Assembly (NCBI RefSeq): GCF_027853335.1
Contig: NZ_JAFEUS010000002.1
Location: 930,001-994,000 of the forward strand
Direction of reading: 5' to 3'
Length of the DNA: 64,000 nt
From: Leucobacter sp. UCMA 4100
GTDB lineage: Bacteria; Actinomycetota; Actinomycetes; Actinomycetales; Microbacteriaceae
Shown piece by piece: positions 41,930 through 50,984 of the stretch (within the stretch, counting starts at the first letter, position 1; each line of letters starts with the position of its first letter). Under the pieces are notes generated by a model. The model was not told the origin of the DNA. It saw nothing but the letters and a program-made list of their open reading frames with translations, and did no database searches. A program made the translations under genes and the position numbers.

Positions 41930-43054
41930 CTAGAGGAATGCCGCGGCGCAGGCGTTTGCCTCGCCGCGCACCTCGGGCAGGCTGTCGCCGGTGACCGTGA
42001 CGTGCCCGACCTTACGGCCGGGTCGTGGGGTCTTGTCGTAGCTGTGCACCTTGGCGTTCGGGTACTGCGAGAGTACCTCGGGGTAGCGGAGCGACATCGT
42101 GCCCTCTGGCGGGCCGCCGAGCACATTGACCATCACCGCGACGGGAGCGGTCATCGCTGGCGAGCCGAGCGGAAGGTCAGCGACAGCGCGAAGGTGCTGT
42201 TCGAACTGGCTCGTGATGCTGCCCTCGATGGTCACGTGGCCTGAGTTGTGTGGGCGCATCGCGAGCTCGTTGACGAGCACACGCCCGTCGGTGGTCTCGA
42301 ACATTTCGACGGCGAGAACGCCGGTCACGCTGACGCCCTCGGCGACGGTGTGACCGATCTGGGCTGCGGTCGCGAGTGTCGTGGCGTTCGCGACCGGTGC
42401 GGGCGCGATGACCTCGGCGCACACGCCGTCTTTCTGCACGGTCTCAACGACGGGCCACGAGCGCATCTCGCCGCTCGGGCGGCGCGCAACGAGCTGCGAG
42501 AGCTCACGCACGAAATTCACTTTTTCTTCGACGAGCAGGCGCTCGCCCTCGGCGAGGCCCTCAAACCAGTCGCTCACCTCGGCGGCCGTGTCGACAACAC
42601 GGACGCCCTTCCCGTCGTAGCCACCCTTGGCGGTTTTCACGACGGCGCTGCCGCCGTGCTCTGCGATGAAGCTGGCGAGCTCGTCGGGGTTGCTCGTCGC
42701 GATCCACGCGGGAATCGGGACGCCCAGCGCAGCGAGCTTCTCGCGCATCAGAATCTTGTCTTGGGCGTACTGCAGTGCGGCCGGCCTCGGATGCACCTGC
42801 TTGCCGCGTCGCTCGAGTTCGAGCAGAATCTCGTTGGGAACGTGTTCGTGGTCGAACGTCACAACGTCGACGGTCTCGGCAAAGGCGTACACCGTTTCGG
42901 GGTCGCGGTAGTCGCCAACAGCGTCGGCTGCGCGGGCCGCGCTCGACCCTTCGACTTCTGCGAGCACGCTGATGTTCAGACCGAGGTGAATTGCGGGTGG
43001 GATCATCATTCGCGCGAGCTGACCGCCACCAATGACACCAATCGTTACCGTCAA
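41930..43054 (-). CDS. purK: N5-carboxyaminoimidazole ribonucleotide synthase
   Basis: The 374-residue ATP-grasp enzyme starts TVTIGVIGGGQLARMMIPPA and contains VVKTAKGGYDGKGVRVV (ATP loop), LLVEEKVNFVRELSQLVARR and LVNELAMRPHNSGHVTIEGS (metal and substrate residues). It makes N5-CAIR from AIR, bicarbonate and ATP. I use TTG 43054, which follows AAAGGAA by 5 bases, over the upstream frame start at 43087. It is upstream of purE in the same operon. Confidence 0.95.
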   Translation of the reverse strand: MTVTIGVIGGGQLARMMIPPAIHLGLNISVLAEVEGSSAARAADAVGDYRDPETVYAFAETVDVVTFDHEHVPNEILLELERRGKQVHPRPAALQYAQDKILMREKLAALGVPIPAWIATSNPDELASFIAEHGGSAVVKTAKGGYDGKGVRVVDTAAEVSDWFEGLAEGERLLVEEKVNFVRELSQLVARRPSGEMRSWPVVETVQKDGVCAEVIAPAPVANATTLATAAQIGHTVAEGVSVTGVLAVEMFETTDGRVLVNELAMRPHNSGHVTIEGSITSQFEQHLRAVADLPLGSPAMTAPVAVMVNVLGGPPEGTMSLRYPEVLSQYPNAKVHSYDKTPRPGRKVGHVTVTGDSLPEVRGEANACAAAFL

Positions 43055-43132
43055 GAGATTCCTTTCGCCTCTTCTATTGTGCCGCATTGCCGCCTGAACG
43101 GTGCACTCTTGCCACCAGGCGGTGTATGGGCA

Positions 43133-43166
43133 GAGCCCCGGGCCGCGTGATGCGTGCCCGGGGCTC
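43133..43166 (-). terminator. Hairpin after the flotillin-like gene
   Basis: Perfect 11-bp arms GAGCCCCGGGC (43133-43143) and GCCCGGGGCTC (43156-43166) lie 15 bp beyond the flotillin stop. There is no U tract on the minus strand, so termination may need Rho or the hairpin may act as an end-processing structure. Confidence 0.6.
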
Positions 43167-43180
43167 CCGAGTCTCTGCGT

Positions 43181-44632
43181 TTACTCGCTGGCGGGGTTGC
43201 CAGCGGTGTCGTTCGTTGCAGCGGGGGCTGCGTCTGGCGTCGCCACCTGGCCGTGCGCTCCCGTGTCGCCTGCGAGCACGCTGCCCTCGGTGCGCAGCTG
43301 CTTGCCAGCTGCCGAACCCGCGGCTCCGCCCGTGACCACGCCGTTGAGCATGCCCACAAGGTCGATGCCCACGGTATCGCGCGCCATGTCGAGCAGGCCC
43401 TTCATGTTGCCCATCGCGTCGCTCGCGACCTTCGAGGTGCCATCGGCACTCACCACGGTCATCGTGTCGATCGCACCGATCGCCTTCGAGTACTCGGCAG
43501 CGATCTCAGGCAGCAGGTGAATGAGCTCTTGCGCGAGCACGGCCTGCGACTGCTGTTCGAGGGCCTCGGCGCGGGCGTTGATGGCCTGTGCCTCAGCAAT
43601 ACCCTTGGCGTGGATCGCACTTGCGTCTGCTTCACCCTCAACGGTCGTGGCGCGGGCGCGGCCCTCTGCAGCAGCGACCGACGCGGCGGCCTCAGCCTTC
43701 GCGAGCGCCTCGACCTTAAAGGCCTCTGCCTCGGCGACGACGCGCACCTCGGCGTTCAGGCGCTCTTCTTTCAGCTTAACCTCGCGCTGGGCCGCGATTT
43801 GCTCCTGCTCAACGATGGCCTGGCGCTGCACGGCGTCTTCAAGCGGCGATGCCGCGCGAGCGTGCGCTGCGGCACGGTCGGTCTCAGCGAGAATCTCGGC
43901 CTCGCGCAGCTTCAGCTCGCGGTTGCGATCGAGCAGCACCTTCTGGGCTGCGATCTTGGCCTCTTCAGAAGCCTGGTATGCGTTCGTGTCGGCGATGTCG
44001 GCGGCCTGGCGCACCTTCGCGGCCTCGGGGCGACCGATGTTCGCGATGTAGTCGGCGCCGTCACGAATCTCCTGAATTTGGAGCGTGTCAACGACAAGGC
44101 CCTGCTTGGTCAGCGCCTCTTCGGCAGCTTCAAGCACGTTCTGGGCGACGACGGCGCGATCGCGAATGATCTGCATGACCGTGAGGCCACCGATAATCGA
44201 ACGCAGCGAACCCGAGAGAACCTCCTGCGTTGACTGATCAATCTCGTCGGCGTTCGAAAGGAAGCGCTGCGCAGCAGCACGAATCATCTCTTGGCTGCCG
44301 CCAACCTTGACCACGGCAACGGCCTGGCCCTGAATCGTAATGCCGTCGGTCGTCTGCGCCTCGGTCAAAATCGAGAGGCGACGTGAGTGCAGCGAGAGCG
44401 AGTACGACTTCTGGATGAAGGGCAGCACGAAGACTCCGCCGCCCGTGACCACTTTCTGGCCGCTGAGGTCGCCCTCGGCGCCCGGCGTCGCGTTGTGGCC
44501 GCGGCGACCGGTGACAATGATCGCCTCGTCAGGCTTTGCGATGCGGTAGCGCTTGATGATCACGAGAGCGACAAGCGTCACCGCGAGCACGGCTCCGACA
44601 ATTCCGATGATCGGGCTCATTGAAAGGGGCAC
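43181..44632 (-). CDS. Flotillin-like SPFH-domain membrane-scaffold protein
   Basis: The 483-residue protein has an N-terminal membrane helix (SPIIGIVGAVLAVTLVALVI), an SPFH domain (about 40-200) and a long coiled coil with the flotillin Ala/Glu repeats (VVAEAEAFKVEALAKAEAAA and EGEADASAIHAKGIAEAQAI), ending in a Gly/Ala-rich tail. Flotillins such as FloT and YqiK organise membrane microdomains. GTG 44632 follows AAAGGAA by 4 bases; the ATG at 44620 lacks a site. The NfeD-like gene lies 55 bp upstream, the same arrangement as yuaF-floT in Bacillus. A hairpin follows. Confidence 0.88.
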   Translation of the reverse strand: MPLSMSPIIGIVGAVLAVTLVALVIIKRYRIAKPDEAIIVTGRRGHNATPGAEGDLSGQKVVTGGGVFVLPFIQKSYSLSLHSRRLSILTEAQTTDGITIQGQAVAVVKVGGSQEMIRAAAQRFLSNADEIDQSTQEVLSGSLRSIIGGLTVMQIIRDRAVVAQNVLEAAEEALTKQGLVVDTLQIQEIRDGADYIANIGRPEAAKVRQAADIADTNAYQASEEAKIAAQKVLLDRNRELKLREAEILAETDRAAAHARAASPLEDAVQRQAIVEQEQIAAQREVKLKEERLNAEVRVVAEAEAFKVEALAKAEAAASVAAAEGRARATTVEGEADASAIHAKGIAEAQAINARAEALEQQSQAVLAQELIHLLPEIAAEYSKAIGAIDTMTVVSADGTSKVASDAMGNMKGLLDMARDTVGIDLVGMLNGVVTGGAAGSAAGKQLRTEGSVLAGDTGAHGQVATPDAAPAATNDTAGNPASE

Positions 44633-44687
44633 GATATTCCTTTACTCGGCTCGGCTGAGCTCGGGTTGGTAGCAGGTCTCGAAAAGT

Positions 44688-45239
44688 CTAACGGTTCTCG
44701 TCAGCTGATTGATAGGGTTCAACAGCAACCGACGTGGCCGAGAGGGTGTGAACGATGATCACCTGGGTTCCCCTCGAAATGTCTTCAGCGGCGGTCGCAG
44801 AAAGCGACACGCGCTCGCCATGCTTCATGAGAGCAATCTCACCGAAGCCCGATCCGCCGGGAATCGCGAGAACGACCATGCCGGTCTCACCCACGAGTGA
44901 ACTCGTCGTCACCGAGGTATTCGACTGATCGTTTCGCAACGAACGCGTGAGCCACCATGCCCCGAAACCGCCGAGCACACCAGCGATGGCGCCCAACAGC
45001 GCCGCGATACCCACCGGAACACCCGCGCCGACGCAGCCAAAAGCGGTGAAGCCAAACAGGGTCGCGAAGGCACCCACCGTCGTGAGGCTGAGTGGGCCGT
45101 CACCGCCGTCGAAAAGGTCGAAGACGCCATCGAGCAAGAAAGAAAAGAGCAGCACCACGACGCCCACAATGCCAATGACGAGAAAGACCCCGCCAGCGTA
45201 GAGTGTGCCGTCAAAGAGTGCGTTGATCCAGTCAATCAC
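44688..45239 (-). CDS. NfeD/YuaF-like membrane protein
   Basis: The 183-residue protein has two or three membrane segments (about 12-42 and 55-100, the second Gly-rich) and a C-terminal beta-rich domain (SLVGETGMVVLAIPGGSGFG, GERVSLSATAAEDISRGTQV) that fits the OB-like fold of NfeD proteins. It has no protease domain. Such short NfeD proteins partner with flotillins, and it lies just before the flotillin gene. GTG 45239 follows GGAGAAAA. The family name rests on topology and context, so it is moderately sure. Confidence 0.7.
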   Translation of the reverse strand: MIDWINALFDGTLYAGGVFLVIGIVGVVVLLFSFLLDGVFDLFDGGDGPLSLTTVGAFATLFGFTAFGCVGAGVPVGIAALLGAIAGVLGGFGAWWLTRSLRNDQSNTSVTTSSLVGETGMVVLAIPGGSGFGEIALMKHGERVSLSATAAEDISRGTQVIIVHTLSATSVAVEPYQSADENR

Positions 45240-45299
45240 GATAGTTTTCTCCCTCGGTATGCTCCGAGTGTAGTCGATCGTGGCGACTCACCCCAGCCC

Positions 45300-45884
45300 C
45301 TACTGGCTGATGATGGGGCGCAACCGCACACGCAAGGTGCCGATGCGAAAGACCTCGCTCGCGTACGCGGGCTCACCGGCGGCAAGCGGGCGTTCGCTCA
45401 TCGTGCCATCGTCTTCGGGATGCAGCGTGGCTGTGCCGTTGGTTGAACCCAGGTCTTCAATGACCCACCGTTCACCCTCGAGCGTGAGACGAGCGTGCGA
45501 CTTCGAGAGCGTGCGCCCCGGGTCATCGACCGCGAGCTGCGTGCAGCCGGGGATCGTGCCGGGTTTGCGCCCCACAATGACGTCTTTCGATGGCATCGCG
45601 AGCAGCGGGCCATCAACGAGTTCGAGCACCCAATCGGCGCGACCCTTGGCCGCGGCCTGGGCGGCCTTTTCGCCGTGCTGTTCAACCGCTTCGCGCAACT
45701 CGTCACGCTGCAGCGCAATCGTGTCGCGACGCTGGTCAATGCCTGGCCAGCGGAAGGGAGTCTCTTTCGGCGCCTGGCGAAGCGATGCTGAGGGTGGGCG
45801 CCTGAAATCTTCGGCCGAGATACGACGGTAGTCTTCGACCACCTGGTCGTCGAATTCGGGTTCTTCGCCGTAGTTGCGAGTCAT
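45300..45884 (-). CDS. FHA-domain protein
   Basis: The 194-residue protein has a polar N-terminal region (1-95) and a C-terminal forkhead-associated domain with VIVGRKPG, LSKSHARLTLEGERWVIEDL and GSTNGTATLHP, all the phosphothreonine-binding residues (Arg, Ser, His, Asn). It binds phosphothreonine proteins, so it may be read by a Ser/Thr kinase network. No kinase gene is in the window. It precedes the NfeD-like gene by 60 bp on the same strand and may be co-transcribed. Partner unknown. Confidence 0.85.
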   Translation of the reverse strand: MTRNYGEEPEFDDQVVEDYRRISAEDFRRPPSASLRQAPKETPFRWPGIDQRRDTIALQRDELREAVEQHGEKAAQAAAKGRADWVLELVDGPLLAMPSKDVIVGRKPGTIPGCTQLAVDDPGRTLSKSHARLTLEGERWVIEDLGSTNGTATLHPEDDGTMSERPLAAGEPAYASEVFRIGTLRVRLRPIISQ

Positions 45885-45968
45885 CTCGTCTCATTCCCTC
45901 CCTGGTGCAGCTGGCTCATCGCGTGCAAACGTTCACACGTGATGAGCCCACCTTCAATGATACGCAAA

Positions 45969-45992
45969 GGGCCCCGGGAATTCCCGAGGCCC
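45969..45992 (-). terminator. Intrinsic terminator after rplA
   Basis: GGGCCCCGGG (45969-45978) pairs with CCCGAGGCCC (45983-45992) with one G-T-type mismatch around an AATT loop. On the minus strand it is followed by TTTGCGT. It lies 14 bp past the rplA stop and ends the secE-nusG-rplK-rplA transcript. Confidence 0.85.
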
Positions 45993-46005
45993 TGTGAATC
46001 ATGCG

Positions 46006-46695
46006 TTAGATGCTTGCGGTGTCGAGCGGAATGCCCGGGCCGAACGTCGTTGAGACGGCACCCTTCATGATGTACTTGCCCTTTGACGATGAGGGCTTGA
46101 GACGTACGATCTCGTCGAGCGCTGCGCGAATGTTGTCGCCGAGCTGCTCGGGGCTGAACGAAGCCTTGCCAGCGATGAAGTGCACGTTAGCGTGCTTGTC
46201 AACGCGGAACTCGATCTTGCCGCCCTTGATGTCGGTGACAGCCTTGGCTGCATCGGGGGTAACGGTGCCGGTCTTGGGGTTCGGCATGAGACCACGGGGG
46301 CCCAGGACCTTACCAAGACGGCCAACCTTGCCCATGAGCTCGGGAGTCGAAACTGCCGAGTCAAAGTTGGTGTAGCCGCCAGCGACCTTCTCGATGAGCT
46401 CGTCGCCGCCAACCTCGTCAGCGCCAGCAGCGAGTGCTGCCTCTGCTGCGGGGCCGGTTGCGAAGACGATCACGCGAGCCGTCTTACCGGTGCCGTGAGG
46501 CAGGCTCACGGTGCCGCGAACCATCTGATCGGCCTTACGAGGATCGACACCGAGACGGAGGGCAACCTCAACGGTCGAGTCGGTCTTCTTCGAGCCGGTC
46601 TCCTTTGCGAGTGCTACAGCCTCTTCAGGGGTGTAGAACTTGCCAGGAACAATCTTTTCTACCGCCGCGCGGTAAGCCTTTGAATTCTTTGACAT
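46006..46695 (-). CDS. rplA: 50S ribosomal protein L1
   Basis: The 229-residue protein has the L1 features [60 protein letters not shown] and [20 protein letters not shown]. It binds 23S rRNA at the L1 stalk and often represses its own operon. It follows rplK by 11 bp and is the last gene of the operon here, with a terminator right after it. Confidence 0.98.
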   Translation of the reverse strand: MSKNSKAYRAAVEKIVPGKFYTPEEAVALAKETGSKKTDSTVEVALRLGVDPRKADQMVRGTVSLPHGTGKTARVIVFATGPAAEAALAAGADEVGGDELIEKVAGGYTNFDSAVSTPELMGKVGRLGKVLGPRGLMPNPKTGTVTPDAAKAVTDIKGGKIEFRVDKHANVHFIAGKASFSPEQLGDNIRAALDEIVRLKPSSSKGKYIMKGAVSTTFGPGIPLDTASI

Positions 46696-46706
46696 GTCTC
46701 TTCTCC

Positions 46707-47135
46707 CTACTCGACCGTGACGCCCATCGAGCGGGCAGTGCCCTCGATGATCTTCTGAGCAGCGTCGAGGTCGTTTGCGTTGAGGTCAGCCATCTTCTGC
46801 TCACCAATCGCACGAGCCTGCTCGCCGGTAATCTTTGCAACCTTCACCGTGTGAGGGGTGCCTGAACCCTTCTGGATGCCAGCAGCCTTCTTGATGAGCT
46901 GGGCAGCAGGGGGAGTCTTGAGAATGAACGTGAATGAACGATCTTCGTAAACGGTGATCTCAACGGGAACCACGTTGCCACGCTGCGACTCGGTAGCCGC
47001 GTTGTAAGCCTTGCAGAACTCCATGATGTTCACACCATGCTGACCCAGAGCCGGGCCAACGGGAGGCGCTGGGTTAGCGGCGCCAGCCTGGATCTGAAGC
47101 TTAATCAGACCCGAAACCTTCTTCTTCGGTGCCAT
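46707..47135 (-). CDS. rplK: 50S ribosomal protein L11
   Basis: The 142-residue protein begins [20 protein letters not shown] and shows the proline pair [20 protein letters not shown] and [20 protein letters not shown]. It forms the GTPase-associated centre with 23S rRNA. ATG 47135 follows GGAAAGG; the open frame extends 14 codons further but that part does not belong to the family. It is 92 bp after nusG, and that leader holds two hairpins. Confidence 0.98.
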   Translation of the reverse strand: MAPKKKVSGLIKLQIQAGAANPAPPVGPALGQHGVNIMEFCKAYNAATESQRGNVVPVEITVYEDRSFTFILKTPPAAQLIKKAAGIQKGSGTPHTVKVAKITGEQARAIGEQKMADLNANDLDAAQKIIEGTARSMGVTVE

Positions 47136-47151
47136 TATTTTTCCTTTCCTC

Positions 47152-47223
47152 GAAGTTGTTACCAACTTCTCCCGCAACTCGAGCTTTTCTCGAGAGCGGT
47201 ATTTCGCGGGTGGCCCCGCGAAA
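47152..47223 (-). promoter_or_regulatory. Hairpin-rich leader between nusG and rplK
   Basis: Two perfect stems are seen. TTTCGCGGG/CCCGCGAAA (47202-47210 with 47215-47223) lies 5 bp after the nusG stop, and GAAGTTG/CAACTTC (47152-47158 with 47163-47169) lies just before the rplK ribosome site. Two CTCGAG hexamers (47178 and 47189) lie between. This is a candidate site for attenuation, RNA processing or L1 feedback control; L1 regulation is known in other bacteria but not shown here. Confidence 0.5.
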
Positions 47224-47227
47224 AGCT

Positions 47228-47935
47228 TTACAGAATCTTTGAAACCTGATCGAATGCGAGCTCAACCGGGGTCTCACGCTCGAAGAGCGAGACGAGTACG
47301 GTGAGCTTGCCGCTCGCTGGGTTGATCTCTGAGATCGTGCCAGGCAGGCCCTCGAACGAGCCCGACTTGATCGTAATGGTCTCGCCGATCTCGAAGTCGA
47401 TCTCGGCAACGGGCTGGCTCTGCGGCACGCCCTTCGCTTGCGACTGCTCTGGCTCGAGTTCGAAGGTGCTCTTGAGCATCTCGAACGCCTCGTTGAAACG
47501 GAGCGGAATCGGATCACGCGCGTTGCCAACGAAGCCAGTCACGCCAGGAGTGTGGCGCACGACAGACCATGAGTTTTCGTTGAGGTTCATGCGAACGAGC
47601 ACGTAACCCGGAATGCGAACGCGGGTCACCATCTTGCGCTGGCCGTTCTTGACCTCCATGACCTCTTCCATCGGAACCTGGATCTCATAGATGTCTTCAA
47701 CAGCACCCATGACCTCACGGCGGTTCCAGAGGTTTGATTTCACCTTGCGCTCGTAACCGGCGTAGCTGTGAATCACGTACCACTTGCCCGGCTTGCGGCG
47801 AAGCTCGCGTTTGAACTCGGCGTAGGGGTCTACGCTCGAATCTTCTTCCTGCTTGACAGGGTCAGCGCCAACCTCGGTCGCGAGTGCGTCGAGAGCCGCA
47901 TCAAGCTCTTGCTCGGTGTTATGTGCATCGCCCAT
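47228..47935 (-). CDS. nusG: Transcription termination/antitermination protein NusG
   Basis: The 235-residue protein has an acidic N-terminal extension of about 55 residues common in actinobacteria, then the NGN domain ([50 protein letters not shown]) and the KOW domain ([20 protein letters not shown]). It binds RNA polymerase and links it to Rho and ribosomes. It follows secE in the usual order, 66 bp downstream. Confidence 0.97.
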   Translation of the reverse strand: MGDAHNTEQELDAALDALATEVGADPVKQEEDSSVDPYAEFKRELRRKPGKWYVIHSYAGYERKVKSNLWNRREVMGAVEDIYEIQVPMEEVMEVKNGQRKMVTRVRIPGYVLVRMNLNENSWSVVRHTPGVTGFVGNARDPIPLRFNEAFEMLKSTFELEPEQSQAKGVPQSQPVAEIDFEIGETITIKSGSFEGLPGTISEINPASGKLTVLVSLFERETPVELAFDQVSKIL

Positions 47936-48001
47936 AAGAAGTCGCCTCTACCTACAATTCGTTTCGTTTGCCACTGATATGCGTATTACCCGTTCGGTTC
48001 G

Positions 48002-48271
48002 TTAGAACCCTGGAGTACCGAACGCAAACAGTACAAGCCAGCTGAACACCCGGTCGAGCGCCCAGACAAGCGCCATCATTACAACGACGAAGCCGAGCAC
48101 GACGAGCGTGAAGTTCACGAGCTCCTTGCGCGTCGGGGTCGTAACCTTCTTCAGTTCAGCAAAGACTTGCTGTACGAACAACACGATCTTGCCGATGAAC
48201 GAAAGCTTCTTGCCAGAAGCCTCAGCACCGTTGTTCGGGGCGCCTGAGGCCTCGATTTCGTTGCTGCTCAC
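48002..48271 (-). CDS. secE: Protein translocase subunit SecE
   Basis: The 89-residue protein has the amphipathic segment FVQQVFAELKKVTTPTRKEL and one membrane helix (FTLVVLGFVVVMMALVWALD), the SecE essentials. It stabilises SecY in the translocon. GTG 48271 follows GAAAGGACA; the frame upstream to 48415 is only the tRNA-Trp gene read as protein and is not coding. It lies between tRNA-Trp and nusG. Confidence 0.95.
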   Translation of the reverse strand: MSSNEIEASGAPNNGAEASGKKLSFIGKIVLFVQQVFAELKKVTTPTRKELVNFTLVVLGFVVVMMALVWALDRVFSWLVLFAFGTPGF

Positions 48272-48324
48272 GTGCGTGTCCTTTCGATATTCCAGAAAGC
48301 AGTTCCGGTTTCTGCTTACTGGGG

Positions 48325-48400
48325 TGGCAGGGCGGACAGGACTCGAACCTGCAACCTGCGGTTTTGGAGACCGCTGCTCTACCAATTGAGCCACCGCCCT
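48325..48400 (-). tRNA. tRNA-Trp (anticodon CCA)
   Basis: On the minus strand the gene reads AGGGCGG (acceptor), a D arm GCTCAATTGGTAGAGC, anticodon stem GCGGT/ACCGC around CTCCAAA with anticodon CCA, T arm GCAGG-TTCGAGT-CCTGT and CCGCCCT (acceptor). A G discriminator and encoded CCA follow (48325-48327). All stems pair. It precedes secE, the usual actinobacterial place for tRNA-Trp. Confidence 0.98.
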
Positions 48401-48610
48401 CGGTGGGTTTTTCATCGCATCTTCTTCGCTACCCCCGCTCGGTAAGCAGGCATAGAAAAATTATGCGGTGAAGCAACCTCGTGAAAGTTTACGGGATCGA
48501 AGCCCCAATGTCTAACCCGGTGTTCGTTTTTCTTTCGTTTACTGACACTTCCCGCGCGTGGCGCACCGGCGGCACTGCGCCGCACACCGCCCGTGCCCCG
48601 GTGGCCACGA

Positions 48611-49711
48611 CTACTCGCCCGGCTGCTTTCGTGGCACGAGCCTCGCGACCGGCAGCTTCGGGGCGGGCAGCGGCGGCTCGGGTTCATCGTTTGGCAGCCC
48701 GTACCGGCCGGGCTCGGGCGTGAGCCCCCGCCCAGACTCCCCCAGCGGATCGCTCGGGTCACCCACCCCGGCCGCCTCAATCTGGTCTTGCCAATCGGCC
48801 CGAGCCTGGGCGATCTCGTCATGGTCGCGCCCGATGAAGTTCCACCACATCACGATCTCTTCGGCGAACGGCTCACCACCAATAAGGATGACGCGGGCGG
48901 GCCCACCGCCCGCAGCGGCACTCACCACGAGCTGAGAAGCGCCCGGGGCAACGTACCCCAGGTGCGCGTGGGCGACGGGCTCGTGCGAGAGCGGCTCGTC
49001 GGTTGAGAGGCCTGCGCGGGAGGGGCGATCCGCCGCGGTGCTGGCAACCGTCACCTCGCCAGCGTCGACGAGCACGCCATGCTCAAAGTCACTGTGAACG
49101 GCGATCGTGATGCTCGCGCCGGGCTCGAGCACCATCTCGGCACCAACAAGCGGCGTAAACATCGTGACGGGCGAGGTTTCGCCGAGCAGCGACCCGAGAA
49201 AGACCCAGGCCCGCCAGCCCTCCCCCTCGATCGGGCTCGGCTCGTAGTGCTCAAACGTCTTCGCGCCGTGCCGCGCCGACTCGGGCAGCGCAACCCACAA
49301 CTGCACCCCGTGCAGCGTCGTCGTCTCAGGAGTGCTGCGCTCAGAGTGGCTGATGCCGTGCCCAGCGGTCATGAGATTCATCTCGCCAGGCCGCACCATC
49401 GCGTGAAACCCGGCACTGTCACGGTGCTCGATCTCACCCTCGAAGAGCCAGCTCACCGTTTGCAGGCCGGTGTGGGGGTGGGCGGCGACGTTCATTCCGC
49501 CGGAGTGCTCGACAAGCTCGGGGCCGTAATGGTCAAGAAAACACCACGCACCAACGAACGAACGGCGGCGCTGCGGCAACGTGCGCCGCACCCGCATCGC
49601 GCGAAGCCCGCCAAGCGGCACATCGCGCGGCTCAATGAGCTCGACACCGGCACCCCGCGACGCACCCGCGGCGCACACCGTTTCGAGCGGATCAACCTCA
49701 GCGTTACTCAT
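48611..49711 (-). CDS. Pirin family protein (cupin)
   Basis: The 366-residue bicupin protein shows RRSFVGAWCFLDHYGPE, VAAHPHTGLQTVSWLFEGEI, EHRDSAGFHAMVRPGEMNLM and TAGHGISHSERSTPE, with the His residues (HPHTG, H in GHGISHSE) and Glu that bind iron in pirins. The C-terminal cupin domain and a Pro-rich tail (residues 320-366) follow. Pirins are iron- or quercetin-dependent enzymes or regulators; the role here is unknown. It is divergent from the aminotransferase gene with a 70-bp shared region. Confidence 0.9.
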   Translation of the reverse strand: MSNAEVDPLETVCAAGASRGAGVELIEPRDVPLGGLRAMRVRRTLPQRRRSFVGAWCFLDHYGPELVEHSGGMNVAAHPHTGLQTVSWLFEGEIEHRDSAGFHAMVRPGEMNLMTAGHGISHSERSTPETTTLHGVQLWVALPESARHGAKTFEHYEPSPIEGEGWRAWVFLGSLLGETSPVTMFTPLVGAEMVLEPGASITIAVHSDFEHGVLVDAGEVTVASTAADRPSRAGLSTDEPLSHEPVAHAHLGYVAPGASQLVVSAAAGGGPARVILIGGEPFAEEIVMWWNFIGRDHDEIAQARADWQDQIEAAGVGDPSDPLGESGRGLTPEPGRYGLPNDEPEPPLPAPKLPVARLVPRKQPGE

Positions 49712-49746
49712 GCCTCAACACTACCTGTGTTACCGGCGATATATCA

Positions 49747-49775
49747 CTGACAGGAAGACCCCAAAGAGCTAGACT
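49747..49775 (+). promoter_or_regulatory. Promoter of the aminotransferase gene (leaderless)
   Basis: CTGACA at 49747-49752, a 17-base spacer and TAGACT at 49770-49775 form a good housekeeping promoter. The GTG start codon is at 49782, 6 bases after the -10 box. A transcript starting at or next to the GTG therefore has no leader. The GGAGG before the GTG is only about 2 bases away and cannot act normally. Confidence 0.7.
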
Positions 49776-49781
49776 GGAGGG

Positions 49782-50984
49782 GTGACTGAGAACTCTCGTA
49801 TTTCGAAGAAAATTGCCGCGATCGCCGAATCGGCGACACTCAAAGTTGACGCCAAAGCCAAGGGCCTCCAAGCCCAAGGCCGCCCCGTGATTAGCTACGC
49901 CGCGGGCGAGCCCGACTTTGCCACGCCAGACTCAATCGTCGCAGCCGCCCGCAAAGCGCTCGACGACCCCAAGAACTTCCGGTACACGCAGGCCACCGGC
50001 CTCGCCGTACTGCGCGAGGCGATCGCAGCCAAGACGCTGCGTGACTCAGGGCTCAAGGTAGACCCCTCGCAAATCATGGTCACCAACGGTGGCAAGCACG
50101 CCGTCTACTCGGCGTTCCAGACCATTCTCGACCCGGGTGACGAGGTCATTCTGCCCGCCCCATACTGGACGAGCTACCCCGAAGAGATTCAGCTCGCCGA
50201 TGGCGTTCCCGTCGCTGTGTTCGCTGGCGCCGACCAGGGCTACAAAGTCACGGTCGACCAGCTCGAAGCCGCCCGCACCGACCGCACCAAGGCGCTGCTG
50301 TTCTGCTCGCCCTCAAACCCTACCGGTGCCGTCTACTCACCCGACGAAACCCGCGCCATCGGCGAATGGGCGCTCAAGCACAACCTGCTCGTCGTCACCG
50401 ACGAGATCTACCAGAACCTCACCTACGACGGCGTGCGCGCCATCTCGATCGTTGAGGCCGTGCCCGAGCTCGCAAACAACACCATCCTCGTCAACGGCGT
50501 CGCCAAAACCTACGCCATGACCGGCTGGCGCATCGGCTGGATGATCGCCCCCGCCGACATCGCCAAGGGCGCCGCGAACCTCCAGTCGCACATGACCTCG
50601 AACATCAACAACATCGCGCAGATCGCTGCCGCCGAAGCCCTCAGCGGCCCGCAAGATGCCGTCGAGAGCATGCGCCAGGCGTTCGACCGCCGCCGCAAGG
50701 TCATCATCGCCGAACTCAACAAGGTCGACGGCTTCAACTGCCCGAACCCCGAAGGCGCCTTCTACGCCTACGCCGACGTCACCGAGGCCCTGGGCCGCGA
50801 GATCGCCGGCGTCACCCCGCAGAACTCGCTCGAACTCGCCGACCTCATCCTCGACAAAGCCGAGGTCGCAGCCGTTCCCGGCGAGGCCTTCGGCCGCTCA
50901 GGCTACCTGCGCTTCAGCTACGCCCTCGGCGATGACGCCCTCCTCGAAGGCATCCAGCGCATCCAGAACTTGCTCGCCAAGTAA
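49782..50984 (+). CDS. Class I aminotransferase (aspartate/prephenate type)
   Basis: The 400-residue PLP enzyme has [94 protein letters not shown] (PLP Lys in the AKTYAM segment) and an Arg-containing [18 protein letters not shown]. These are class I-gamma aspartate aminotransferase features; some members also use prephenate or glutamate. It acts in the cytoplasm in amino acid synthesis. It is monocistronic, starts at GTG 49782 from a leaderless-type promoter and ends before a terminator at 51010. Confidence 0.92.
   Translation: MTENSRISKKIAAIAESATLKVDAKAKGLQAQGRPVISYAAGEPDFATPDSIVAAARKALDDPKNFRYTQATGLAVLREAIAAKTLRDSGLKVDPSQIMVTNGGKHAVYSAFQTILDPGDEVILPAPYWTSYPEEIQLADGVPVAVFAGADQGYKVTVDQLEAARTDRTKALLFCSPSNPTGAVYSPDETRAIGEWALKHNLLVVTDEIYQNLTYDGVRAISIVEAVPELANNTILVNGVAKTYAMTGWRIGWMIAPADIAKGAANLQSHMTSNINNIAQIAAAEALSGPQDAVESMRQAFDRRRKVIIAELNKVDGFNCPNPEGAFYAYADVTEALGREIAGVTPQNSLELADLILDKAEVAAVPGEAFGRSGYLRFSYALGDDALLEGIQRIQNLLAK

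Noticed and set aside
48272-48415. N-terminal extension of secE
   Set aside because: This part is the tRNA-Trp gene read as protein (the typical AVAQLVEQRSPKPQVAGSSP artefact). GTG 48271 has a ribosome site.
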